The notes beneath the pieces were generated by a model. The model made no database searches and had not been told where the DNA came from. It saw only the letters and a list, made by a program, of their open reading frames with translations. Positions 18,790 through 27,629 of a stretch of 64,000 nt of DNA are shown here, one piece after another; the first letter of the stretch is position 1, and each line of letters opens with the position of its first letter. The stretch is from Ensifer sp. LC11 (lineage in GTDB: Bacteria > Pseudomonadota > Alphaproteobacteria > Rhizobiales > Rhizobiaceae). Where the stretch lies: assembly GCF_001695835.1 (NCBI RefSeq), contig NZ_MBSO01000013.1:1-64000 (forward strand). The letters run 5' to 3'. A program made the position numbers and the translations under genes.

Positions 18790-19779
18790 TCAGTTTTTTT
18801 CGGGGTTGCGGTATTGTTCGTTGACGAAGCCGAACTCCGCCATTAGCCGGCCGATTGCCACATAGAAGTGGTAGAGCCCCGCCGCCGCAAGCCCGCTCTT
18901 GCTCCACAGCTCGATCCCGCGCGGGACGGACGCACAAAGCAGCGCCAGAGATTTGCCAAAGGTTCTCAGCCGTCCACCGAAGGTCGGGTCGCGCCGGTGT
19001 TCAAGCATCGCCGAAATCGCGCCATTCCTGAGGCTCCGCGCTCTGATCCAGGAAGCGCTGGTGCGTCGGGCAGGCACGGTTTCCGCAACCCATGCGTCTA
19101 CCGCCCAGCCAAAGGAAAAGCCCTGCGCCTTGCAGCGGCTGTAGAAATCCGCATCACCGCCACCGATGAAATTGAATGCCGGGTCCAGGAATGGTCGCGG
19201 CATCGCGTCCAAAACCCTTCGCGTGACGAGGACATTGCCGGAAGAATAGAGGATCGGCACCGGTCCGGTCGTATCATAGTGAGGCGTGAAGACTGGATGG
19301 CGCTTCCATTTCTGCCCGCCATCGCCCTCGAAGACCGGCAGCTGAGGTCCGCCGATCATGTCGGCTCCTGTGGTTTCCTGTGCCGCGATGAGGCAATCGA
19401 GCCATTCAGGCGCAGCCACTTCGTCGTCATCGATGATCGCAATGGCCTTGAGGTTCGGATAGGTCTCGAGCGCCATCGACCAGCCGGCATTATAGGCGTG
19501 GCAGTTTCCGCGTTGATGGGCGACGATGACGATCGAATCCGAGGGATGGCCGAGGAAAAAGTCCTTGGCTGCCGCGGCACCCGCCAGGCCCTCGGCATCG
19601 TTTTCGACGACGACCGTTGCATAGGAAAGGTCAGGCCTTTGGGAAACAATGGTTTTCAGCGTCTTGACGACATGTTCCGGCCGACGAAACGTCGGCAGCA
19701 CCACGACGAGCTCGATGTCGCCGGCGTCTTCCAGTTCAGTTCGGAAGTAGACGGAAATGTCCTGACCGGTCGACGTCAT
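18790..19779 (-). CDS. Glycosyltransferase family 2
   Basis: This 329-residue GT-A enzyme transfers sugar from a nucleotide sugar. It has the opening strand and turn VVVLPTFRRPEHV (about 25-37), a metal-binding IIDDDE, and an acceptor-site region GGGDADFYSRCKAQGF. Two C-terminal hydrophobic stretches may touch the membrane. I chose the ATG at 19779; a TTG at 19812 would add 11 residues without a better ribosome-binding site. It is convergent with the flagellar block and divergent from the next glycosyltransferase. Sugar and acceptor are unknown. Confidence 0.85.
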   Translation of the reverse strand: MTSTGQDISVYFRTELEDAGDIELVVVLPTFRRPEHVVKTLKTIVSQRPDLSYATVVVENDAEGLAGAAAAKDFFLGHPSDSIVIVAHQRGNCHAYNAGWSMALETYPNLKAIAIIDDDEVAAPEWLDCLIAAQETTGADMIGGPQLPVFEGDGGQKWKRHPVFTPHYDTTGPVPILYSSGNVLVTRRVLDAMPRPFLDPAFNFIGGGDADFYSRCKAQGFSFGWAVDAWVAETVPARRTSASWIRARSLRNGAISAMLEHRRDPTFGGRLRTFGKSLALLCASVPRGIELWSKSGLAAAGLYHFYVAIGRLMAEFGFVNEQYRNPEKN

Positions 19780-19898
19780 GGCGAAACCTGTAAAAGCAAA
19801 ATTGCCAGGCAATACAGCAAATCTTCCTAAACAGATGCTGAACCCTGAGGGAGAATTTTGAAAGGGGGCTTTAAGCGCTCTTTCACCTCATCCTGCTA

Positions 19899-21173
19899 AT
19901 GAAAGGCCCAACTCCATTCATGACGCGTGGTAAAATGCATCTGGTCCTGGTCTCATCGCTCGTTCCCGTCGCCAATCCGGCGTCCGGCTTCGACATCGCC
20001 AACCGGGCTGTGCTCGACGGCTTGCGCGCGCTCGGCCACCGGGTCAGCGTCGTCGGCTTTCTTCAGCCGGGGCGTATGCCGGCCCCCGATTGCGAAATGC
20101 ATCTGCTTGGAGAGCTGGAGGTCACCAATGCCAAGGTCGGTGCGCTCCAGAAACTGAACTGGCTTGGAACAGCCTTTCTGAACCGGACATCGGTTTCTTC
20201 GGGAAAGATGCTTGCGGTGTCGACGAAGCGGATCCAGTCGATCCTCGACGAGCTTGCCCCGTTTGATGGTCTCGTGCTCAATTCGGTGCAGTTGCCGGCA
20301 GCCTTTGCGCAGGTCTTCCGGCCGCATCCGTCAATTTATGTGGCGCACAATGTCGAAGCCGATTCCGCGTTCGAGAATGCCGAGCGGGCGAGCGGCACCG
20401 TCGAGCGCTTCCTCTTTCGGCGCGAGGCTCAATACCTTGAGCGGTACGAACAGCAGTTGGCGCAGAACGCGGTCGCCGTCTGGACCTTTGCCGAAGCCGA
20501 TCGCTTCGGCTTCGGTCGTGCCGTCAGCGACCGCGCCTTCGTCCTTCCCCTGGTGACCGGCTGGGACACGCCGCCACCTGCGGTCGACGAACGAGGCCCG
20601 GAACTGCAGCATGATCTCGGATTGATCGGGACGTGGAGCTGGCGACCGAACAGGCTCGGGCTCGATTGGTTTCTTGCCGAGGTCATGCCGCATCTTCCGG
20701 CCGACATGTCGATCGCGATTGCCGGCCAGATGGACGGCGTTCCCGCGGTCTCCCACCCTGGGGTTCGTTGCGTCGGGCGGGTGCCCGACGCCCGCGCCTT
20801 CGTCGCCGAAAGCGCCGTCATCCCCCTCATCAGCCGCGGCGGTACGGGGGTGCAGCTGAAGAGCATCGAAACCTTCGAGCTTGGCATGCCATCCGTGGCG
20901 ACGCAGGCATCGCTGCGCGGCATAGAGGCGGTGCCGGAAAATTGTGCAGTAGCCGAAGATCCGGCCGAATTCGCCCGTCTCGTCGTCGACAAGGTCGCCA
21001 GGGCTCGTACCGGCGATCGCCAGCGTCTCGACGGATCGATCTTTCACCGCGCGCAGAAAGTACGGCTGATGCGGGTCATGCGCAATGTTCTGGCGAGCCT
21101 CGGATCCACCACCGTTGCCGAGGATCCCGCCATACCGCCGGAGCTGAAGGTGCACGATGGGGGACGGTCGTGA
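19899..21173 (+). CDS. Glycosyltransferase, GT4-like GT-B fold
   Basis: This 424-residue protein has a two-domain GT-B layout. The N-terminal acceptor domain (MHLVLVSSLVPVANPASGFD) is followed by a C-terminal donor domain (about 240-390) with the nucleotide-binding pattern IGTWSWRPNRLGLDWF and GGTGVQLKSIETFELGMPSVAT. In-frame ATGs at 19899, 19920 and 19935 are all possible; none has a strong Shine-Dalgarno. The stop overlaps the GTG start of the next gene. It probably adds a sugar during building of a surface polysaccharide. Confidence 0.83.
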   Translation: MKGPTPFMTRGKMHLVLVSSLVPVANPASGFDIANRAVLDGLRALGHRVSVVGFLQPGRMPAPDCEMHLLGELEVTNAKVGALQKLNWLGTAFLNRTSVSSGKMLAVSTKRIQSILDELAPFDGLVLNSVQLPAAFAQVFRPHPSIYVAHNVEADSAFENAERASGTVERFLFRREAQYLERYEQQLAQNAVAVWTFAEADRFGFGRAVSDRAFVLPLVTGWDTPPPAVDERGPELQHDLGLIGTWSWRPNRLGLDWFLAEVMPHLPADMSIAIAGQMDGVPAVSHPGVRCVGRVPDARAFVAESAVIPLISRGGTGVQLKSIETFELGMPSVATQASLRGIEAVPENCAVAEDPAEFARLVVDKVARARTGDRQRLDGSIFHRAQKVRLMRVMRNVLASLGSTTVAEDPAIPPELKVHDGGRS

Positions 21174-21985
21174 CCAAGACCGCCGCCGTTTCGAATGCCG
21201 CCATCCCCCGGCGGCTGATCCTCGGCTTGCCGGTGGCCGACTTCGACTGGGCGAATGCCTTTGCCTTTACGGCCGAGGCGCTGTCGCGTCCCGGCGGACA
21301 AACACTGTTCTCGTTTCTCAACGCCAACAACGCCAATCTGATGATGCGGGATGGCGACTATCGAGACGTCTTGAACCGGCAAATCGTCCTTCCTGACGGT
21401 CACGGCATAGACATCGCTTCCTATCTCTTCCATGGCAGCATGTTTCCCGCCAATCTGAACGGCACGGACTTTGTGCCGGCGTTGTTGACCTTCATCGAAA
21501 GGCCGTTGCGCGTCGCGATGATAGGCGCCCGCCCGAACGTCTTGGCGCGCGCCGCCGAGAACTTCCGAAAGCATACGCCATGGCACGAATTCCTGCCGGT
21601 TTCGGATGGCTTCTTCGATCGCGAACGCTCAAGTGAGATTCTCGCCGACGTTCGCGCCCGAGAGGCCGATATCCTGCTCGTGGCGATGGGAAGCCCCGGT
21701 CAGGAAAAATGGGTCGATGCCCATGTCGGCCCGCAGGATGCGCGGCTGGTCATTACCGTCGGCGCGCTCTTTGATTTCGTCGCCGAGGAGTTTCCAAGGG
21801 CGCCGAGGTTCCTGCGGCGGCTGCGCCTGGAGTGGTTCTTCCGTCTGGCGATCGAGCCGCGGCGCATGTGGCGCCGCTATGTTCTCGGAAATCCGCTTTT
21901 CCTGTGTCACGTCCTCTGGCACAAGCTGTCGGGACGCGCACGGGAAACCGTCGCCGACACCAGCCTTCGAACGGGAACATCGTGA
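21170..21985 (+). CDS. WecG/TagA/CpsF-family glycosyltransferase
   Basis: This 271-residue protein matches the WecG/TagA/CpsF family, whose members transfer N-acetylmannosamine-type sugars to lipid-linked acceptors. Visible motifs are SFLNANNANLMMRDGDY, the active-site VLPDGHGIDIA, VAMGSPGQEKWVDAH, and a basic C-terminal appendage (about 215-255) for membrane attachment. The start is GTG at 21170, overlapping the previous stop (GTGA) behind GATGGGGGA. Upstream sequence in this frame is shadow of the previous gene. Confidence 0.88.
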   Translation: MTKTAAVSNAAIPRRLILGLPVADFDWANAFAFTAEALSRPGGQTLFSFLNANNANLMMRDGDYRDVLNRQIVLPDGHGIDIASYLFHGSMFPANLNGTDFVPALLTFIERPLRVAMIGARPNVLARAAENFRKHTPWHEFLPVSDGFFDRERSSEILADVRAREADILLVAMGSPGQEKWVDAHVGPQDARLVITVGALFDFVAEEFPRAPRFLRRLRLEWFFRLAIEPRRMWRRYVLGNPLFLCHVLWHKLSGRARETVADTSLRTGTS

Positions 21986-22875
21986 ACGGTCAGACCATGC
22001 GCACAGCGGTTGTTACCGCGTCCTATGCGAATGATTTCGAACGCTGCCGGCTCATGTGCGAGAGCATGGACCGCAAACTTGAGGGCGACTGGCGGCATTA
22101 TCTGCTGGTCGCTGAATTTGACGTGGCGCTGTTCCGGCAACTGGAGGGAACGCGGCGCCAGGTGATCAGCGAGCGCGATCTGCTGCCCTGGTGGCTGCAC
22201 CCCGTCACCGACCCGCTGTCGGCCGGTCGTCGGAAGGTCTGGCTCAGCCCGTTCGGCCTGCCACTGCGTGGCTGGCATGCGCAGCAGCTTCGGCGTTTGG
22301 CGCTGGCGCGCCACATCGACGAGGCAGCGATGTTTGCCGTTGATTCCGACGTCGTCTTCCTGCGTCCCTTCGACCCCGCCAGCCTCTGGCAGTCGGATCG
22401 GCTGACACTTTACTGCAAGGATGGAGCAATCAACGCTGAGATGCGCTCCAACCATCTCGAATGGCTCGCCCATTCCGACCGCCTTCTCGGCATCGGCCCC
22501 TATCGCCTGCCTGCCAACGACTACATCAACACGCTGATCGCCTGGCGCACGGATACGTGCCGGAAGCTGCTCGACCATATCGAGGCGCAACATGGGCGCA
22601 ACTGGGTACGGGCCGTCACGCGGAGCCGCGCCTTCTCCGAGTGCACCATCTATGGCCGCTTTGTCGACGAGGTGCTGCGCGGCGAAGGGCATGTTTCTTC
22701 CGATGCTGCGCTGTGCCACGTGCTGTGGTTCGAAGACAGCTACCGGCAGGATCTTTCGGGCCTCAGGGACTTTCTCAACGACATGGCCCCGCACCAGATC
22801 GGCATTGGCGTGCAGTCCTTCGTCGGGCACGACCTCGACGATATCCGCCGCGCGGTATTCGAGCTCGCGGCCTGA
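21982..22875 (+). CDS. DUF6492-like putative glycosyltransferase
   Basis: This 297-residue protein opens with a strand typical of sugar-nucleotide enzymes (MRTAVVTASYANDFERCRLM) and contains a likely metal-binding DSDVVFLRPFDP near residue 120. This resembles DUF6492 glycosyltransferase-like proteins, though I name the family from memory. I chose the GTG at 21982, which overlaps the previous stop as GTGA in the same way as the gene before it. An ATG at 21997 is the alternative. It is the last gene of a three-gene coupled unit. Confidence 0.75.
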   Translation: MNGQTMRTAVVTASYANDFERCRLMCESMDRKLEGDWRHYLLVAEFDVALFRQLEGTRRQVISERDLLPWWLHPVTDPLSAGRRKVWLSPFGLPLRGWHAQQLRRLALARHIDEAAMFAVDSDVVFLRPFDPASLWQSDRLTLYCKDGAINAEMRSNHLEWLAHSDRLLGIGPYRLPANDYINTLIAWRTDTCRKLLDHIEAQHGRNWVRAVTRSRAFSECTIYGRFVDEVLRGEGHVSSDAALCHVLWFEDSYRQDLSGLRDFLNDMAPHQIGIGVQSFVGHDLDDIRRAVFELAA

Positions 22876-22891
22876 CATATCCCGGCCAGGA

Positions 22892-24157
22892 TCAGATGAC
22901 GCGCTCCGCCGGCTTCCTGAGAGCCGTGTAGGTCAGAGCGAACGACAGAACGTAGAGAGCGAGAAAGATCGCGTTGAGCGATGGCGCCCATTGGGCGACA
23001 TCTGTTGTTGTCCGCAGCAACAGGACCAGCAGCGCCACCTTGACCACGCCTGCGATGAAAAGGTTGAGCATGCGCCGTACGGTCCGGCCGGTCGCATAGA
23101 GCAGCTCGGAATGATACTCGATCAGGTTGCGGAACGAGGGAACGAGCAGGATCATTGCGACGATGGGGGCGGCCGCGGCGACATTGCGCCCGAGGCCGTT
23201 CGGGAAGAGCCAGAGATAGGCGGCCATGGCTGCGATGGCGGCGAGCGACGCAAGCGCCACCAACAGCTCGATCGATAGCCGGACACGCCAGCGGGCAATT
23301 GCCTCGGGCGTGCGCATGATGCGTTGCACAAGCAGGGTGTTGAACGACCGCACCGGAAGCGCCGTCAGGTCCGCGAGCCGCATCAAGATGGCATAGAGGC
23401 CGGAGACCGCCGGGCCGCCGATCGCAAGCACCGCGATCTTGTCGAACTCAGACTGGATGTAGAAGAGGACCTCGGCACCAGCGACGGAGACAGAATCCGC
23501 CCAGCGCCGGAAATAGAGCCGGGGCTGCCAGCGCAACCGGACGCGCGGGTAAAACCAGAAGAGCGCCACGACGAGGCCGAGCGCGTTGGCAAGCAGGTAG
23601 AGGTAAGACCAGGCCTCGAGCGATTTCCACGACAGCAGGGCAAAGAGCAATGCCGCTGCCGTGCGGATCGCCGTACCGATCACCACGAGCAGTGCGCCGC
23701 GTCCAAAGCGGCCAAGGCCATTCAGCACGATGACAGCGGTTTCCAGCCCGCGCCAGCAGACGATTTCAGCCAGCATGAAGGCGGAAAAGGAGTTCGCCGT
23801 CATGTCGCGGGAAAAGAGGGCGATAAAGGTGATGGCGCAGAGGAGGGCGATCAGCGGCAGGGAGAGCACAGCGCCGGCGAGGAAGCCGGTCGTATAGGTG
23901 CCGACCAGCAAGGGTTTTACGGTGGCCACCCGGTAGAGCGGCGACATGAAGCCGAAGGCAAGCACACGCGAGATCATGATGCCGGCGGCGGACGCGGTCG
24001 CAAACAGTCCGAAATCGGCAATCGTCAGTGTGTTGGCGACCGCGATAAAATAGACGAGAGACAGGACAAGACGCCCGGCCGAACCTCCGGTCATGGAGAG
24101 ATAGGCGTGGATCAGCGCCCTGTGGCGGAGATAAAGCGCATTGACGCGATGAGGCAC
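22892..24157 (-). CDS. Polysaccharide flippase, Wzx/MATE type
   Basis: This 421-residue protein is almost entirely hydrophobic, with about 12 membrane segments, as in Wzx/O-antigen and exopolysaccharide flippases. These move lipid-linked sugar units across the inner membrane. Hydrophilic loops are short and basic. The start is GTG at 24157, which keeps a plausible cytoplasmic N-terminus; the next ATG (24094) would cut into it. It is convergent with the preceding glycosyltransferase unit and divergent from the chain-length gene. Confidence 0.85.
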   Translation of the reverse strand: MPHRVNALYLRHRALIHAYLSMTGGSAGRLVLSLVYFIAVANTLTIADFGLFATASAAGIMISRVLAFGFMSPLYRVATVKPLLVGTYTTGFLAGAVLSLPLIALLCAITFIALFSRDMTANSFSAFMLAEIVCWRGLETAVIVLNGLGRFGRGALLVVIGTAIRTAAALLFALLSWKSLEAWSYLYLLANALGLVVALFWFYPRVRLRWQPRLYFRRWADSVSVAGAEVLFYIQSEFDKIAVLAIGGPAVSGLYAILMRLADLTALPVRSFNTLLVQRIMRTPEAIARWRVRLSIELLVALASLAAIAAMAAYLWLFPNGLGRNVAAAAPIVAMILLVPSFRNLIEYHSELLYATGRTVRRMLNLFIAGVVKVALLVLLLRTTTDVAQWAPSLNAIFLALYVLSFALTYTALRKPAERVI

Positions 24158-24423
24158 GGCCGACGTTCCAATAGCGCGCCTCCCGTCGATGCCGATGGAA
24201 GCGCTCTATCTCCTTGTTTTTGCGCAGCGCCGAGCGCGTGCGCGCGGCGCAGGCGGTCGGAATTGCTCTCCTGTTTTCCGTCATAGGCGCGAAAGCTTAA
24301 TAAGGCGTGAGATCGGTGCGCCCGCGCCCTTGTTCCTTCAAAAGTTAACCATTTGTTTTCCATGTTTCCTTAGGTTGGCTTCACTATTCGGAATTCGCCG
24401 TCTCGGCAGCCGCGGGATAAGTC

Positions 24424-26415
24424 ATGTTCAACATCGACGACGAGAAACGCCCGGTTCCGCGTGCATCGTTGCTCGATTTCGCAGCCGAGGACACGCGCGG
24501 TTCGGCGCGTGCGCAAAAGCCGCCCGCTACCGGATCTTCGGGCAAAAGCGCGTCGCTGCTCAATCGTTTGTCGCAAACCGAAGGCGCCACCGCGCGCCAT
24601 CGCGTGCAGTCGACGCCGGAAAAGAAGACATCGACAACCGGTGCCATGGCCGCCAAGCCATCGCGCTATGGTTCGGGTGGCATGAGCGACAGGCTTGCAC
24701 GCTGGCTGACCGACAGCCCGCCGGGCGGCGCGGTTGCGGCAGTCGAAACGGACGGCGCGTCCACGGGCGATCGTCCGCTCATCGACATCAAGACCGTTCT
24801 GCGTTCGGTCTGGCAGCTTCGCAAGATCATCCTTGCAACCACCGCGCTCGGCGCTGTGGGTGGCATTCTCCTGGCGCTTTCGACGCCCAGCATCTTCGTT
24901 TCCGAGAGCAAGCTCTATGTCGATCCGCGCGAAGTGCGGCTGACGGATTCTGATCTTTCGAAGCAATCGCTGGCAACCGAAGGCATTCTCGCCCTTGTCG
25001 ACAGTCAGCTCGAAGTGCTGCGCTCCCGCACCGTCCTGGAGAAGGTGGCGGCCGATCTCGACCTCGAAAACGATACGGAGTTTGCAGGAAAGGCGGCCAG
25101 CGGCGATGCCACCGCCCGCGTGCTGAAAAAATTGATCGAGGCCACTCATGTGTGGCGTGACCCGAAGACCTTCATTGTCACCGTTGAGGCGCAAACGCGG
25201 TCTCCGGAAAAGTCTGCCCTGGTCGCCAACCGGCTGGTCGAGACCTTCCTCGGCGAGGAAACCGCGGCCCAATCCGGCTTCTTCCAGAAGACCACCGTGG
25301 CGCTTGATGCCCGGATCAAGGAGCTGAAGGCGGAACTCGACGCGGCCGAGAAGGCAGTCGAAGACTATAAGGCGAGCAACGACATCGTCGATGCCGGCGG
25401 CGAGCTGATTGCCGACAAGCAGCTCTTGAGTCTCAGCGACCAGGTGGCCGCCGTGCGCAACCGCATCGCCGAGGCGAAGGCCAAGGCCGAGGCGTCCGGC
25501 AAGGTGGGATTGAGCGATGTCCTGACGGGTGCTTATCCCGAGGAGATCAACTCGCTTGCGCTGTCGGAACTGCGCAAGCAATATGCCGCGACCAAGGCGC
25601 AGTTGAGCGCGCTCGACGCGAGCCTCGGGCCGCGCCACCCGCAACGCATCGCCGCCCAGCAATCGCTCGAAGCCTCGCGTGCCGAGATTGCCAACGAATT
25701 GCGCCGCATCGCCGCTGCCTCCGGCACGGAGCTTGACCGCGCGCAGCGCACCGAACAGGACCTGGTGCGGCAGCTCGCCGTGCAGAAAGCCAGGCAGATC
25801 GCCTCGTCGGCGGAATTCGTCGAGCTGCGCGAACTGCAGCGACAGGCAGCGGCGACGCGTGCAATCTACGAATCCTTCCTGAAACGCGCAGGCGAGACCC
25901 GCGAAGAGGAAAAGCTGTCGGCCAAGAACATCCGGGTGATTTCGCGCGCCGAGCCTGCGCTTCAGGCCAAGGGACCATCCCGCAAGATCATCGTGATTGC
26001 CGCCACCATGGCCGGCTTCTTCGCGGGCTTCGGTCTCGGTGTCCTGCTCGGCATCTATCGCAGCTTGAATGGCCTGTTCTCGCTCGCGAAAAAGACTGAG
26101 GTCGATCAGGATCCAGGACCACCCGAACCGAACGGTGACCCCGAGCCGGCGCAGCGCCGGCAGCCGCAGCCAGCACCCGATCCGGCCAGGTCCGAGCTGC
26201 CACCACAATTCAGCCCGGCGGCGCATCATGACCAATCGCTGACCGCTGCCTATGCTGCCACCCGCCGCCGCGAATTGGCGGACCGTTCGCCCCGGCAGCC
26301 AGCAACGCCTGTAGAAGCGGAAGGCGACACCGGCATCGCCAAGGTGCAGGAAGACCTCCGCGCGCTCAGGTTCCGCGTCGAGGACTATTCACGTCACAAG
26401 CTCGCGCGCGGCTAG
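24424..26415 (+). CDS. Chain-length/export protein, Wzz/GumC family
   Basis: This 663-residue polysaccharide co-polymerase has a long disordered N-terminus (1-115), a first membrane segment (about 134-152), and a Wzz-type periplasmic domain (SESKLYVDPREVRLTDSDL). A long coiled coil follows (about 290-490), then a second membrane segment (about 522-544) and a Pro/Gln-rich cytoplasmic tail. No Walker A or tyrosine-rich tail is visible, so unlike full-length ExoP it has no BY-kinase domain. It probably sets chain length or supports export of the polymer built by the adjacent genes. Confidence 0.86.
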   Translation: MFNIDDEKRPVPRASLLDFAAEDTRGSARAQKPPATGSSGKSASLLNRLSQTEGATARHRVQSTPEKKTSTTGAMAAKPSRYGSGGMSDRLARWLTDSPPGGAVAAVETDGASTGDRPLIDIKTVLRSVWQLRKIILATTALGAVGGILLALSTPSIFVSESKLYVDPREVRLTDSDLSKQSLATEGILALVDSQLEVLRSRTVLEKVAADLDLENDTEFAGKAASGDATARVLKKLIEATHVWRDPKTFIVTVEAQTRSPEKSALVANRLVETFLGEETAAQSGFFQKTTVALDARIKELKAELDAAEKAVEDYKASNDIVDAGGELIADKQLLSLSDQVAAVRNRIAEAKAKAEASGKVGLSDVLTGAYPEEINSLALSELRKQYAATKAQLSALDASLGPRHPQRIAAQQSLEASRAEIANELRRIAAASGTELDRAQRTEQDLVRQLAVQKARQIASSAEFVELRELQRQAAATRAIYESFLKRAGETREEEKLSAKNIRVISRAEPALQAKGPSRKIIVIAATMAGFFAGFGLGVLLGIYRSLNGLFSLAKKTEVDQDPGPPEPNGDPEPAQRRQPQPAPDPARSELPPQFSPAAHHDQSLTAAYAATRRRELADRSPRQPATPVEAEGDTGIAKVQEDLRALRFRVEDYSRHKLARG

Positions 26416-26463
26416 CCGATCCAACATGCCGTGAGCCTTTTCCGTACGCGATTGCTCGGGAAG

Positions 26464-26485
26464 CGATCGTGGTCTCTCACGATCG
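26464..26485. repeat. Hairpin after chain-length gene
   Basis: A perfect 8-bp stem (CGATCGTG with CACGATCG) around a 6-base loop, 49 bases after the stop. There is no T-run, so it may aid decay control or weak termination. Confidence 0.5.
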
Positions 26486-26504
26486 TAAGCGTTACCAATT
26501 TCAC

Positions 26505-26520
26505 CTCTCACCGGTGAGAG
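26505..26520. promoter_or_regulatory. 16-bp perfect palindrome upstream of folD
   Basis: CTCTCACCGGTGAGAG is a perfect palindrome with no loop, more like a dimeric protein site than an RNA hairpin. It lies 154 bases before folD. The binding factor is unknown. Confidence 0.4.
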
Positions 26521-26673
26521 GAAATGCCGTGCCGCCACTCGAAACAACCGCCAAGCGCGTCGTCGCCTCTTGCATTTATGCGTTTGGAACAGCATAGGGC
26601 GCTTTGAGGCCATCGCCTTTTCCCGGGCGAACTAGAGTGTGCCGCGTGAACTGCAAGCCAGGAGGAACATGCC

Positions 26674-27573
26674 GTGACGACTGTGATTGATGGCAAGAAA
26701 GTCGCCGCTTCGGTGATCGAGACCGTGAAGGCCGCGACCCAGGCGCTCGCGACGGATGCCGGTGTTCGCGCGGGCCTCGCAGTCGTCATCGTTGGCGACG
26801 ATCCGGCAAGCCATGCCTATGTTTCCTCGAAGAGCAAGATGGCCAAGGAGTGCGGCTTCCTGTCGATCCAGCACACCTTGCCGGAGGCAACGACCCAGGA
26901 AGAGCTCGCGGCACTCGTTGCAGACCTCAACGCCGATCCTTCCATTCACGGCATCCTGGTGCAATTGCCCCTGCCCAAGCACCTGAACTCCGAGCCGATC
27001 ATCCAGTCGATCCTGCCGGAAAAGGACGTTGATGGCCTGCATGTGGTCAACGCCGGCAAGCTGGCGACCGGGGATCTCGAAGGCGGGCTCGTTTCCTGCA
27101 CGCCGGCCGGCGCGATGGTCTTCGTGCGCCAGACCCATGGCGAGGATCTTTCCGGGTTGAATGCCGTCGTCATTGGCCGTTCGAACCTGTTCGGCAAGCC
27201 GATGTCGGCGCTGCTTCTCGCCGCCAACGCAACGGTGACGACGGCGCATTCGCGCACCAAGGACTTGGCCGCCGTCTGCCGCAACGCCGATATCCTCGTG
27301 GCCGCCGTCGGCCGCCCGGAGATGGTCAAGGCCGGCTGGGTCAAGCCCGGCGCGACGGTCATCGACGTCGGCATCAACCGGGTGCCGGCGCCCGAAAAAG
27401 GCGAGGGCAAGACCAAGCTCGTCGGCGACGTCGCCTTCGCGGAAGCCGCCGAGGTCGCAAGCGTGATCACTCCCGTGCCTGGCGGCGTCGGCCCGATGAC
27501 CATCGCCATGCTGATGGCAAACACCGTGATTGCCGCCCACCGCAAGGCCGGCCGCAAGCCGCCGCGCTTCTGA
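26674..27573 (+). CDS. folD: Methylenetetrahydrofolate dehydrogenase/cyclohydrolase FolD
   Basis: FolD interconverts 5,10-methylene-, 5,10-methenyl- and 10-formyl-tetrahydrofolate in one-carbon metabolism. The 299-residue product has the substrate motifs [13 protein letters not shown] (catalytic Lys), QLPLPKHL and PEKDVDGLH, the Rossmann motif [13 protein letters not shown], and [10 protein letters not shown] near the end. The start is GTG at 26674, 8 bases after AGGAGG. An out-of-frame ATG-CCG-TGA overlaps it. A terminator follows at 27599-27629. It looks unrelated to its neighbours on either side. Confidence 0.96.
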   Translation: MTTVIDGKKVAASVIETVKAATQALATDAGVRAGLAVVIVGDDPASHAYVSSKSKMAKECGFLSIQHTLPEATTQEELAALVADLNADPSIHGILVQLPLPKHLNSEPIIQSILPEKDVDGLHVVNAGKLATGDLEGGLVSCTPAGAMVFVRQTHGEDLSGLNAVVIGRSNLFGKPMSALLLAANATVTTAHSRTKDLAAVCRNADILVAAVGRPEMVKAGWVKPGATVIDVGINRVPAPEKGEGKTKLVGDVAFAEAAEVASVITPVPGGVGPMTIAMLMANTVIAAHRKAGRKPPRF

Positions 27574-27598
27574 TAGAATTTCACATCGAAAGACGAGG

Positions 27599-27629
27599 CG
27601 CGCCGCGATTGCGGCGCGTTTTCATTTTT
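27599..27629 (+). terminator. Terminator of folD
   Basis: A perfect 8-bp GC stem (CGCGCCGC with GCGGCGCG) has a 4-base loop and is followed by TTTTCATTTTT. It separates folD from the convergent aglR gene, whose last codon overlaps the T-tract. Confidence 0.88.

Noticed and set aside
22892-24286. Plus-strand frames opposite the flippase (for example 23324-24286)
   Set aside because: Highly charged shadow of a membrane protein gene; no motif.
24370-26235. 621-residue minus-strand frame opposite the chain-length gene
   Set aside because: No recognisable domain; the plus-strand protein has clear Wzz-type topology.
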